The notes below the pieces were generated by a model. It was not told the DNA's origin. It did not search any database and saw nothing but the letters and a program-made list of their open reading frames with translations. A stretch of 33,607 nucleotides of DNA, from the NCBI GenBank assembly GCA_910585995.1, contig CAJUGG010000023.1, positions 1-33,607 on the forward strand, in the 5' to 3' direction. Of the stretch, positions 1 to 6,403 are shown one piece after another. This DNA comes from an uncultured Lachnospiraceae bacterium (lineage in GTDB: Bacteria; Bacillota; Clostridia; Lachnospirales; Lachnospiraceae). A program made the translations under genes and the position numbers. The stretch's first letter is position 1; every line of letters begins with the position of its first letter.

Positions 1-62
1 CCAAAAGCCCAGATACACGCCGAGGTGTCTTTGCCAAATATTTTGGCCGCGATGGGGGATAA
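1..62 (+). CDS. possible C-terminal end of an unidentified gene
   Basis: The third forward frame is open from the window edge and ends with TAA at 60-62, giving a basic tail (…RRGVFAKYFGRDGG). The stop falls right at a terminator hairpin that starts at 61, which is the main reason for choosing this frame. The first forward frame is also open but runs through the hairpin, which is less natural. About 20 residues are too few to name a family. The tail does not look like the end of LexA, although lexA would be a plausible neighbour for an SOS-linked region. Confidence 0.35.
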   Translation, partial: KSPDTRRGVFAKYFGRDGG

Positions 63-92
63 TGCTCTTTGGGTAGAGGGCATTACTTTTTT
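61..92 (+). terminator. Rho-independent terminator of the upstream partial gene
   Basis: A ten-pair hairpin (AATGCTCTTT / AGAGGGCATT, loop GGGT, two G:T pairs) at 61-84 is followed by ACTTTTTT. It ends the gene entering from the left and faces the 3' end of the recombinase gene on the other strand. Confidence 0.75.
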
Positions 93-109
93 AATATAAA
101 ATAAGGAAG

Positions 110-1174
110 TTATTGGTTGGTGGGGGAGGGTGGGGTTTCTCTTAATTGGACGACTTTGGCGGCGCGGCGTTTGTTGTCTTCGGTCATGGCGGCGTAGTGT
201 TTGCGGGTGGTGTTGACGTTTTTGTGACCCAGGACGTCAGCTACTAGGTAGATGTCGCCGGTTTCTTGGTAGAGAGCAGTGCCGTAGGTGCTTCGGAGTT
301 TGTGGGGGGTGATTTTTTTGGCGGTGGTAGTAGAGGCGTATTTTTTAACCAGGCGTTCTACTGAGCGGACGGTGATGCGGGTGTTGTTTTGGGAGATGAA
401 GAGGGCTTGTTCGTGGCCGGGAGCCGGTTCTATCAGCAGGCGTTCGTCCAGGTAGTTGCGAAGAGTTTCTTCGGTTTCTTCGCCGAAATAGACGATGTCT
501 TCGTTGCCGCCTTTTCGGATTACGCGCATGGAGCCGTTGTCGAAGTCGAGGTCGGAGAGGTCTAAGCCTACGAGTTCGGTGACTCGAACGCCAGTTCCTA
601 GTAAGGTGACAACGATAGCGAGGTCGCGGATTTTATTTTTGGCGTGCCAGACTTTTTGGGTTTTGGAGAGTTTTTCGCCGGATTCGATGTTGTCGATCAG
701 GCGGGCGACCTCATGAGCATCCATGCGGATGATGTTTTTTTCTTTTACGCGTGGGATATCTACTACGGAGGGAGCGTTTTTCTGGATCATTTCTTTTTTG
801 TGAAAATAGCTAAAAAAGGTATTCAAGGTCGCTAATTTGCGCGCTTTGCCTTCTTCGTGATTGCGAAAGGTCTGTCCGTCTTTTTCGTAATAGGTGAGGA
901 AGGACAGATATTCTTCGATGTCCATCGGCTGCAGAGTGTCGAGGACGGAGACCGGGAGAGTACGGATTTCTTTGTCTTTAAAGGACGGATGTTGCGTCTT
1001 TAAGAAATAAAAAAAGGTGCTTAAGTCATAGGCGTAGTTTCTGCGGGTGTTGGTTGCTTTTTTGATCTCCATCGCCCGGAAAAAGTAGGATGTAAATTCG
1101 GGAAGCTCTTTTTGAAGTTCCCGAATTTTTTGAATATTTTTTAGATCCATTTGTTCATGATATGACATTGACAT
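110..1174 (-). CDS. XerC/XerD-like tyrosine recombinase
   Basis: This is a phage-integrase-family site-specific recombinase of about 354 aa. It would cleave and rejoin DNA through a 3'-phosphotyrosine. An N-terminal SAM-like core-binding domain covers about residues 25-140. The catalytic domain holds the full set: Arg in GTGVRVTE (about 197), Lys in RKGG (about 221), HKLR (His 291, Arg 294), LGHKNVNTT His (about 317) and KHY Tyr (about 327). The start was placed at 1174 because AGGAGGG lies 7-8 bases upstream; the frame stays open 19 codons further but without a ribosome site. Length and motifs fit chromosomal XerC/D-type proteins rather than long phage integrases, and no phage genes are adjacent. 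Its promoter is flanked by copies of a palindromic arm, so it may bind its own control region. Whether it resolves chromosome dimers or acts on a local site cannot be told here. Confidence 0.9.
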   Translation of the reverse strand: MSMSYHEQMDLKNIQKIRELQKELPEFTSYFFRAMEIKKATNTRRNYAYDLSTFFYFLKTQHPSFKDKEIRTLPVSVLDTLQPMDIEEYLSFLTYYEKDGQTFRNHEEGKARKLATLNTFFSYFHKKEMIQKNAPSVVDIPRVKEKNIIRMDAHEVARLIDNIESGEKLSKTQKVWHAKNKIRDLAIVVTLLGTGVRVTELVGLDLSDLDFDNGSMRVIRKGGNEDIVYFGEETEETLRNYLDERLLIEPAPGHEQALFISQNNTRITVRSVERLVKKYASTTTAKKITPHKLRSTYGTALYQETGDIYLVADVLGHKNVNTTRKHYAAMTEDNKRRAAKVVQLRETPPSPTNQ

Positions 1175-1190
1175 AAAAATCCCTCCTAAC

Positions 1191-1205
1191 CATGTTGCAA
1201 AACTG
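1191..1205. promoter_or_regulatory. single arm copy of the dif-like palindrome
   Basis: CATGTTGCAAAACTG matches CACGTCGCAAAACTG at 1275-1289 in 13 of 15 bases, including the three central-region bases CTG. It lies in the recombinase 5' leader between promoter and ribosome site. It could be an autoregulatory site for the recombinase or a site for an unlinked regulator. Confidence 0.45.
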
Positions 1206-1221
1206 AAGCTTTTTGATTTTG

Positions 1222-1250
1222 ATTGTATCATGTCCGCTGGTGAAAGACAA
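1222..1250 (-). promoter_or_regulatory. promoter of the tyrosine recombinase
   Basis: Read on the minus strand, TTGTCT (1245-1250) and TACAAT (1222-1227) are separated by 17 bases. A copy of the palindrome arm (1191-1205) lies just downstream of the expected start site, and the full palindrome (1266-1313) lies just upstream of the -35. Confidence 0.6.
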
Positions 1251-1265
1251 ATTAAATATATAAAA

Positions 1266-1313
1266 TGTCAATATCACGTCGCAAAACTGCCATTTTGCGA
1301 CGTGTTATTGACA
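1266..1313. repeat. long palindrome beside the recombinase gene (dif-like or operator)
   Basis: Two 21-base arms (1266-1286 and 1293-1313) match in 20 of 21 positions around a 6-base centre, CTGCCA. The inner 12 bases of each arm (CACGTCGCAAAA and its complement) are perfect. Two 11-12-bp inverted arms separated by 6 bp is the geometry of Xer/dif sites, and the site is only about 90 bp from the start of a tyrosine recombinase gene. No T-tract follows, so it is not a good terminator. The gene-free stretch 1232-1553 contains this palindrome, a second AT-rich inverted repeat, and the promoter of the next gene. Confidence 0.7.
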
Positions 1314-1364
1314 GCTCTATTTTACCACCATTTCTTCTATTTTAAAAACTTAATTTTTTTGATT

Positions 1365-1440
1365 ACATAATATTTTTATGTTAATAAATTTATACCCTTC
1401 TCTTCGTGCATACCAATTTATTTACATAAAAATATTATGT
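1365..1440. repeat. AT-rich inverted repeat, 26-bp arms
   Basis: The arms 1365-1390 and 1415-1440 match in 25 of 26 positions around a 24-base spacer. The arms are almost pure A/T. The repeat sits between divergent genes, upstream of the ATPase promoter. Its role is unknown: it could extrude as a cruciform or be a remnant of a small mobile element. No terminator tail is obvious. Confidence 0.6.
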
Positions 1441-1477
1441 TATCTTATCTCCCGGTTAAACTGGCTGCAAAATCTCA

Positions 1478-1506
1478 TTGACGAACTTTTAAAAAGATTT
1501 TATACT
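1478..1506 (+). promoter_or_regulatory. promoter of the ABC-class ATPase
   Basis: TTGACG (1478-1483) and TATACT (1501-1506) are separated by 17 bases. The expected start is about 40 bases upstream of the AAAGGAG ribosome site. Confidence 0.65.
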
Positions 1507-1553
1507 ATACCATGTAATTTCCAAGAACAACCATTTTATAAAGGAGAAACATT

Positions 1554-3290
1554 ATGAAATCATCCAATGAGCTGCGCACTGCCCTGCGCTCCATCGATCA
1601 TAGAAGTTATCCTGCCTACAAATCTCTTGCGGGCAGTTATCAGTTTTCTGATTTTTATCTGTTTATTGATCATGTACAGGGCGATCCTTTCGCCTCTCCT
1701 TCCAGCCTGCATGTGGAGATTCCTCATAAGATAGCTGGATTTCCTGCAGACTACTACAAGGAAGACTGCTCTCGCATTGCTTTGCAGGATTTTCTTATTA
1801 GAAGATTTGCATCGCAATTTGAGGATTATAATTTCAAAGCCAAAGGTTCCGGAAAAAGCGGTCTGCTCTCTATCACCCGCTGCGGACAGGAGGTCTTGGA
1901 ACGAAGCGCCTGCGAGATCACGGATACCAAAGTGATTGCCCGTTTTCATGTGGGGTTCCCGGCGTTTGGACGCACGATCAATGCAGGCGAACTAGAAAAG
2001 ATCTTATTTGACTTTTTGCCCCGCTGCGTGGAAAACAGTTTCTTCTATCGCAGATTAGATGAGAAAAAGGTAGAAGCTGCGGTCTATTTATCCGAAGACC
2101 AGGAGGCAATACGCAAGATTCTCCAGGAAGAGAAACTGGTTGCTTTTGTGGCGAATGGTTCTATCCTGCCCAGAAAAAGCGGTGTCTCGGATCTTCCTAT
2201 GAAAGACAGTATCCCGTTCACTTCTCCGGCTGAGATGCAAAGAACGTATGTTCTTCCTCATAAAGGCGAGATCACAGGTATGGCGATTCCGCGGGGTATT
2301 ACTTTGATCGTGGGAGGTGGATACCATGGAAAATCCACGCTCTTAGAAGCATTGCAGACAGGAGTCTACAACCATATTGCGGGAGATGGACGGGAATATG
2401 TGATTACAGATGAGACGGCTGTAAAGCTTCGTGCTGAAGATGGGCGCTCTATCCGAAATGTGGATATCTCTCTTTTTATCAATGACCTGCCTAATAAAAA
2501 AGACACACTCTCCTTCTCTACCCCGGATGCCAGCGGCAGCACTTCTCAGGCGGCGGGAGTCGTGGAAAATATGGAAGCAAGCTCACGTCTCTTTTTAATT
2601 GACGAAGACACTTCCGCTACAAATTTTATGGTGCGGGATGATTTTATGCAGCAAGTGATCAGCCGGGAGAAAGAACCTATTACACCGTTTTTAGAGCGTG
2701 CCAGAGATCTCTATGAACAAGAAGGGATCTCTACCATATTAGTAGCCGGAAGTTCGGGTGCCTTTTTCTATATCGCAGATAAGATCCTGCAGATGGACTG
2801 CTACCGTCCCATCGATATCACTGAGAGGGTCAAAGGACTCTGCAAAGAGCACACAGCTCCCAGGATTCAAGCGCCAGGTTTTCACACGCCGGACTACAAT
2901 CGTACGCTTCCGCTCTATAACCGCAACAAAAATCGCAGCGGACGAGATTACCGCGGAGGCAACCGCCAGTCCGGCGACAATCGCCATGAGCATATGAAAG
3001 TCAAGACTTTTGGCCGGGATTCTTTTTCCTTAGATAAAGAGACTATTGATCTGCGCTACGTGGAACAGTTGGCAGACTCTGAGCAGACCAGCGCTTTAGC
3101 ACATCTTTTGCGCTATGGATTAGAACAAGTGATCGACGGCAGACGCACCGTACGTCAGATTGTTAAGATTTTATCAGATACGTTGGAGAAACACGGCTGG
3201 GACCCCTTCTGCGGTTCCTACATCCCGTGTGGTCTGGCCAAACCTAGAATCCAGGAGATCTACGCTTGTCTGAATCGTTTTAGAGGTTAG
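1554..3290 (+). CDS. ABC-class ATPase domain protein (PF09818/COG3044 type)
   Basis: This soluble protein of 578 aa belongs to the predicted 'ATPase of the ABC class' family, whose role is not well defined. Walker A is GGGYHGKST at residues 254-262. A Walker B-like strand, RLFLIDEDTSATNF, follows at about 345-358 with adjacent acidic residues. A serine/glycine stretch between them may act as the signature loop. There are no membrane segments and no permease partner, so it is not a transporter subunit. An Arg/Asn/Gly-rich patch at about 449-480 resembles nucleic-acid-binding RG tails. AAAGGAG lies 8 bases before ATG. It is transcribed alone, divergent from the recombinase and convergent with the ZorB-like gene. 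Family assignment is from the motifs; a nucleic-acid link is inference from the RG patch. Confidence 0.85.
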   Translation: MKSSNELRTALRSIDHRSYPAYKSLAGSYQFSDFYLFIDHVQGDPFASPSSLHVEIPHKIAGFPADYYKEDCSRIALQDFLIRRFASQFEDYNFKAKGSGKSGLLSITRCGQEVLERSACEITDTKVIARFHVGFPAFGRTINAGELEKILFDFLPRCVENSFFYRRLDEKKVEAAVYLSEDQEAIRKILQEEKLVAFVANGSILPRKSGVSDLPMKDSIPFTSPAEMQRTYVLPHKGEITGMAIPRGITLIVGGGYHGKSTLLEALQTGVYNHIAGDGREYVITDETAVKLRAEDGRSIRNVDISLFINDLPNKKDTLSFSTPDASGSTSQAAGVVENMEASSRLFLIDEDTSATNFMVRDDFMQQVISREKEPITPFLERARDLYEQEGISTILVAGSSGAFFYIADKILQMDCYRPIDITERVKGLCKEHTAPRIQAPGFHTPDYNRTLPLYNRNKNRSGRDYRGGNRQSGDNRHEHMKVKTFGRDSFSLDKETIDLRYVEQLADSEQTSALAHLLRYGLEQVIDGRRTVRQIVKILSDTLEKHGWDPFCGSYIPCGLAKPRIQEIYACLNRFRG

Positions 3291-3299
3291 AAACAGACA

Positions 3300-3350
3300 A
3301 GGCTGACGAGAAATGGACGCTCTAACAGAGCTTCCATTTTGCGTCAGCCT
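3300..3350. terminator. bidirectional terminator between convergent genes
   Basis: A long stem with outer arms AGGCTGACG (3300-3308) and CGTCAGCCT (3342-3350), continued by AAATGGA / TCCATTT and GCTCT / AGAGC. It lies between the stops of two convergent genes. Neither side has a strong T-run; the minus-strand side is the more T-rich. Confidence 0.65.
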
Positions 3351-3362
3351 CATCTTACTCTT

Positions 3363-4292
3363 CTACTGTTGATTCAATACCTCTGAGATCTTATTGATCA
3401 TCTCGTCTTCTTTCAGGCGGAACTTAATCTCCACACGCCTGGAAGCCTCCATATCCACCACCGAAGAATTGGCCTGATAGATCGGATTGCTGAAAGAACG
3501 TCCATTGACGGTCATCAGTTTTTGCAAAGTGTTAATCTGCGACTCCGTCAGTCCATTAGCGTCATCCATACAGAATTTTGCTACGGAATTAGCTCGGTTA
3601 TATGACAGGGTCATATTGCTCTGGTAATCTCCGTCTGTATCCGTATGTCCTTCAATAATAATCTCTGCGATATACGGCCGGAAATTCTCCTGCAAAAGCA
3701 CCCCTAAATACATGGGGATGATCTCCTTTAGCGTCGTCTTGCTCTCCGGCGTCAATGTAGCACTGTTATATCGAAACAACACATCCGAAGAAAAAGTAAT
3801 CGATCCCGTCTGTGCGTCTACTTTCATAGAAGAATTGCTGAATCTGGTCTGTAGTTCTCCGATAATATCTGTCCGAATCCCGATAATATCCTGCAATTCG
3901 CTTTTTGTTGCATTTAACTCTGCTCTTGCTTCATCAATCTCCAGATGTGCGGCATTCAACTCTTCTTGTGTCATAGTCGCCTGGGCATAGGCCTCTTCCA
4001 ACTCTTTTAAAGAATTGCGAAGCTCTGCTTCTGAGGCTTCCAGATCTGCTTTCGATGCCTCCAAATCGGCTCTGGAAGCTTCCAGGTCTGCCTTGGATGC
4101 CTCTAATTCTGTCTGCGTGGCATTTAGCTGCAGCTGTGCCTCTTCCAGATCAGTTCTCTTTTGCTTATAGATCGCCAGCGTGATGGCAATAATCAGAATA
4201 AAGATCAAAAGCAACGCGGCCATCATATCCGAATACGACTGCCAGTAGCTGGGTTCTGTAAATGCAGATTTGCCTTTTTTTCTATTCTTCAT
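3363..4292 (-). CDS. ZorB/MotB-like OmpA-domain protein
   Basis: A 309-aa inner-membrane protein with one N-terminal transmembrane helix (about 23-42), a coiled coil (about 45-140) and a C-terminal OmpA/MotB peptidoglycan-binding domain (about 150-300, with IEGHTDTDG). Asp22 just before the helix (YSDMMAALL) matches the proton-carrying Asp of MotB, ExbD and ZorB. The coiled coil contains near-perfect heptads (LEASKAD type) encoded by 21-bp tandem repeats. It overlaps the channel gene by 11 bp, with GAGG in the end of that gene as its ribosome site, so the two are translationally coupled. With its partner it should form an ion-driven stator-like motor anchored to the wall. Flagellar MotB is a less likely reading because no flagellar genes are nearby. 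Zorya ZorB is the closest named relative, though effector genes are absent. Confidence 0.8.
   Translation of the reverse strand: MKNRKKGKSAFTEPSYWQSYSDMMAALLLIFILIIAITLAIYKQKRTDLEEAQLQLNATQTELEASKADLEASRADLEASKADLEASEAELRNSLKELEEAYAQATMTQEELNAAHLEIDEARAELNATKSELQDIIGIRTDIIGELQTRFSNSSMKVDAQTGSITFSSDVLFRYNSATLTPESKTTLKEIIPMYLGVLLQENFRPYIAEIIIEGHTDTDGDYQSNMTLSYNRANSVAKFCMDDANGLTESQINTLQKLMTVNGRSFSNPIYQANSSVVDMEASRRVEIKFRLKEDEMINKISEVLNQQ
4030..4115 (-). repeat. 21-bp in-frame tandem repeats encoding heptads
   Basis: About four degenerate 21-bp units encode repeated LEAS(K/R)AD-type heptads in the coiled coil of the ZorB-like protein. Gain or loss of units would change stalk length by whole heptads without shifting the frame. 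Confidence 0.6.
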
Positions 4293-5412
4293 ATAAATTC
4301 CTCATCTGCTGAAATGTATACAGCTCATTGCTTAGATCTTCACAGGTCTTTGATAACTGTTCTTCGATCCGGTTCTGTTCTTCCAGCGTCTGATGCATGG
4401 TATCACTCATAGCCTGGCTGGCCTCTAACAACATCTTGGTACTCTCTTCTAACCGCCGAAAATTCTGCGCATAAGTTTCCTGTGCTGTACATGCCTGATT
4501 CAGCGCCTTTCCAATATTTCCAAAATCAGCCCCCATAGACTCTGACAACCGGGATGTGAAAGAATTGACGATCTGTTCCACACCCTTTGTCTGCTCCATC
4601 GCGTTTCCTCTTAAAAGCTCTAACATCGCTTTTAGTGAATTGGCCATATTAGCCTGGTAGATCAGCATTGCTCTGGTATTTTCATCGGTAGTATTGACTT
4701 CCGGAGCTACATACTCTTTAAAAACTTCTGTAAAATCTGCCAGTTTCTCATAAGCGTCCGCCATCAGGCTGCGATATACAAAATTAAAGACAAGCGAGAA
4801 AAAGATCCCATACACTGAGGTGTGAAATGCTACTTTCATACCGTCTAAAAGAGGCGCAATATTATCAGAGATGGTGAAGATATCATTTCCCGAAAAAGAA
4901 CTCATACCCATGGTCAGACCTAAAAACGTACCCAAGATTCCAAGTCCTGTCAAGGTGCCGGAGACCGCAGAGTTAAAGTACGTCTTCCCCACCTGGTCTA
5001 AAAGTTCTTCATTGATATAGTCTTCGATGGAGCAGGCATCCATCACCACGCCTCTGGTATTGGTATGTGCAGCCACTCTGTTTTGATATTTTCGAAACTG
5101 CTCATTTAAAATTCCATTGGGAAATGCTTCTTTTTTCTTGCGGTAATCTGTCCATAGATTCTGTTGGGTAGACTGGTATTTATCCAGGATCTCATCCGTC
5201 GTTATGCACAGTGCGTCTGTCACTTGATTCAGACGCCCAAAGCTTACAAAAGACATCATAAACAATATTCCTATAATCAGAAGAAACCCTCCGTTGATCA
5301 GCAGATTGCTGATAGATGTCACTTCTCCTGTAAAGACCCCGTTTATGTATAGAATAAATCCTAACATCAGGATATACAAGACTGCCAAAAGATAATAAAG
5401 TTTATTTTTCAT
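4282..5412 (-). CDS. ZorA/MotA/ExbB-like proton channel protein
   Basis: A 376-aa membrane protein of the MotA/TolQ/ExbB superfamily. Four membrane segments are visible at about 5-25, 37-57, 147-172 and 193-217. The third carries the Gly/Thr-rich channel helix (GTLTGLGILGTFLGLTMGM) typical of ZorA and MotA. About 150 residues of cytoplasmic helical tail follow, shorter than the long tail of classical Zorya ZorA. AAAGGAGAG lies upstream of ATG. The gene precedes and overlaps the ZorB-like gene. The pair would couple ion flow to motion or conformational change of the cell-wall-anchored partner. No ZorC, ZorD helicase or ZorE nuclease is in the window, so calling it a complete defence system is unsupported; it may be a housekeeping or unclassified motor. 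Confidence 0.8.
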   Translation of the reverse strand: MKNKLYYLLAVLYILMLGFILYINGVFTGEVTSISNLLINGGFLLIIGILFMMSFVSFGRLNQVTDALCITTDEILDKYQSTQQNLWTDYRKKKEAFPNGILNEQFRKYQNRVAAHTNTRGVVMDACSIEDYINEELLDQVGKTYFNSAVSGTLTGLGILGTFLGLTMGMSSFSGNDIFTISDNIAPLLDGMKVAFHTSVYGIFFSLVFNFVYRSLMADAYEKLADFTEVFKEYVAPEVNTTDENTRAMLIYQANMANSLKAMLELLRGNAMEQTKGVEQIVNSFTSRLSESMGADFGNIGKALNQACTAQETYAQNFRRLEESTKMLLEASQAMSDTMHQTLEEQNRIEEQLSKTCEDLSNELYTFQQMRNLYEE

Positions 5413-5440
5413 AGTGTCTCTCCTTTTCTCTCATAGATTT

Positions 5441-5469
5441 ACTTTACCACATTTTCAGATGCTCCACAA
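5441..5469 (-). promoter_or_regulatory. promoter of the ZorAB-like pair
   Basis: On the minus strand TTGTGG (5464-5469) and TAAAGT (5441-5446) are separated by 17 bases, placing the start about 20 bases before the channel gene. The LexA-like boxes of the divergent gene lie 65 bp or more upstream, so SOS control of this pair is possible but not indicated. Confidence 0.45.
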
Positions 5470-5534
5470 TCGAAACCTGTCAATCTTAAGGAAAGCTTTA
5501 TATTTTTATAAAAATTGTAAGAAATACTGCAAAT

Positions 5535-5548
5535 CGAACAAATTTTCG
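5535..5548. promoter_or_regulatory. LexA-like box 1
   Basis: CGAACAAATTTTCG matches the Gram-positive CGAAC-N4-GTTCG box in 9 of 10 defined positions. It lies just upstream of the -35 of the LysM gene. Confidence 0.55.
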
Positions 5549-5556
5549 TTTTTTTA

Positions 5557-5585
5557 TTGACAAACGGATGTTCGGATTGTATAAT
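5557..5585 (+). promoter_or_regulatory. consensus promoter of the YneA-like gene
   Basis: TTGACA (5557-5562), 17-base spacer, TATAAT (5580-5585): a perfect sigma-A consensus. Such a strong promoter needs a repressor, in keeping with the LexA-like boxes before, inside and after it. Confidence 0.85.
5561..5574. promoter_or_regulatory. LexA-like box 2, inside the promoter spacer
   Basis: CAAACGGATGTTCG matches CGAAC-N4-GTTCG in 9 of 10 defined positions. It overlaps the end of the -35 and most of the spacer of the LysM gene promoter, so a bound repressor would block polymerase. Confidence 0.65.
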
Positions 5586-5598
5586 GAAAACATACCAA

Positions 5599-5612
5599 AG
5601 AACAGGTGTTCT
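5599..5612. promoter_or_regulatory. LexA-like box 3 (perfect GAAC-N4-GTTC)
   Basis: AGAACAGGTGTTCT is a perfect inverted repeat with the GAAC-N4-GTTC core of clostridial and Bacillus SOS boxes. It lies in the early transcribed region, between the -10 and the ribosome site. Confidence 0.75.
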
Positions 5613-5633
5613 ATAATCGAAGGAGTGAGTGGA

Positions 5634-6020
5634 ATGTATGCAGCAGAGACCATGACAAGGGAAGAATTTAGAAAAGCCCGAAGAGAACAAGTGCTTCAGG
5701 AACAAAGGACTCACAGGAAAAAAGTCCTTCTTTTCTTTCTGACACTGATTGTGATGTTCGGTGTGGGGGTTGGTTTTGGCACGCTGCTGGCCAAAGCAGA
5801 GGAGCCAGAGACAGATTCCATGTATAAGTATTATACCAGTATCAAAGTAGAGCCTGGCGATACTCTCTGGGACCTGGCCGAGCTATACATGGATGACAAG
5901 CACTACGATACCCGCATGGATTATATCTATGAAGTGATCAACATTAACCATATGATGACCGATCGCCTGACGGCTGGGAAGAAGCTTATTATTCCCTATT
6001 ATTCTGACGAAAAAAAATAG
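5634..6020 (+). CDS. YneA-like LysM membrane protein, probable SOS division inhibitor
   Basis: A 128-aa protein with a basic N-terminus, one transmembrane helix (about 31-50) and one LysM domain (about 70-124, with VEPGDTLWDLAELY). This is the layout of YneA of Bacillus, the SOS-induced cell-division inhibitor that halts septation after DNA damage. The start at 5634 was chosen because AGGAG lies 8 bases upstream; the upstream in-frame ATG at 5568 falls inside the promoter. Three LexA-like boxes around a consensus promoter support DNA-damage control. In Bacillus, yneA is next to lexA; here the neighbours are a ZorAB-like pair and a recombinase. Function is by analogy of layout and regulation; LysM proteins with one helix can have other wall roles. 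Confidence 0.8.
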   Translation: MYAAETMTREEFRKARREQVLQEQRTHRKKVLLFFLTLIVMFGVGVGFGTLLAKAEEPETDSMYKYYTSIKVEPGDTLWDLAELYMDDKHYDTRMDYIYEVININHMMTDRLTAGKKLIIPYYSDEKK

Positions 6021-6031
6021 AATTGGCATAA

Positions 6032-6060
6032 TTTACAAATGTCACCTCATATGATACACT
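6032..6060 (+). promoter_or_regulatory. putative promoter of the repeat leader and lipoprotein gene
   Basis: TTTACA (6032-6037) and TACACT (6055-6060) are spaced by 17 bases. The predicted start is at about 6066-6068, exactly where the first tandem repeat unit begins (GGGG at 6068). Confidence 0.45.
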
Positions 6061-6067
6061 TTCTCGT

Positions 6068-6385
6068 GGGGAGTTGTGGAACTTAAAATCAGCAACGGAC
6101 CAGACAAGCCCCAAGAGGATTTTCAGACACTTGTGGCTGAAAATTCTCTTAGAGCCAGGGGCTTGGGAGGGGAGTTGCGGAACTTAAAATCAGCAACGGA
6201 CCAGACAAGCCCCAAGAGGATTTCCAGACACTTGTGGCGAAAATCCTCTTAGAGCCAGGGGCTTGGGAGGGGAGTTGCGGAACTTAAAATCAGCAACGGA
6301 CCAGACAAGCCCCAAGAGGATTTTCAGACACTTGTGGCGAAAATCCTCTTAGAGCCAGGGGCTTGGGAGGGGAGTTGCGGAACTT
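6068..6385 (+). repeat. three tandem ~100-bp repeats with nested hairpins, in a leader
   Basis: Units 6068-6168 (101 bp), 6169-6268 (100 bp) and 6269-6368 (100 bp) are followed by a partial unit to about 6385. Each starts GGGGAGTTG and can fold into a small hairpin (GTTGC / GCAAC), then a long interrupted stem. In the long stem CAAGCCCC pairs with GGGGCTTG on the outside and AAGAGGATTTTC with GAAAATCCTCTT inside, around a loop containing AGACACTTGTGG. Base changes between units fall in pairs or form G:U (the GATTTTC unit against the GATTTCC unit). No open reading frame runs through all units, and none ends in a T-run. They occupy the region between the YneA-like gene and the ribosome site of the lipoprotein gene, and probably form its 5' leader. 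I recognise no known RNA family. Confidence 0.85.
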
Positions 6386-6403
6386 CAATAGGAGATTATG
6401 AAA

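Noticed and set aside
110..1174. Prophage or integrative element boundary
   Set aside because: A tyrosine recombinase is present, but there is no tRNA, no phage or conjugation genes and no second attachment repeat in the window.
1362..1395. Possible canonical Firmicutes dif site (TTATGTTAA motif)
   Set aside because: The right half resembles the XerD arm, but the left half only fits with a gap, and the sequence is so AT-rich that such matches are expected by chance.
3363..5412. Complete Zorya defence system
   Set aside because: Only ZorA- and ZorB-like genes are present; no ZorC, ZorD or ZorE gene is within the window, and the upstream and downstream genes are unrelated in orientation.
6068..6385. 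CRISPR array
   Set aside because: The units are contiguous 100-bp repeats without variable spacers, and no cas genes are present.
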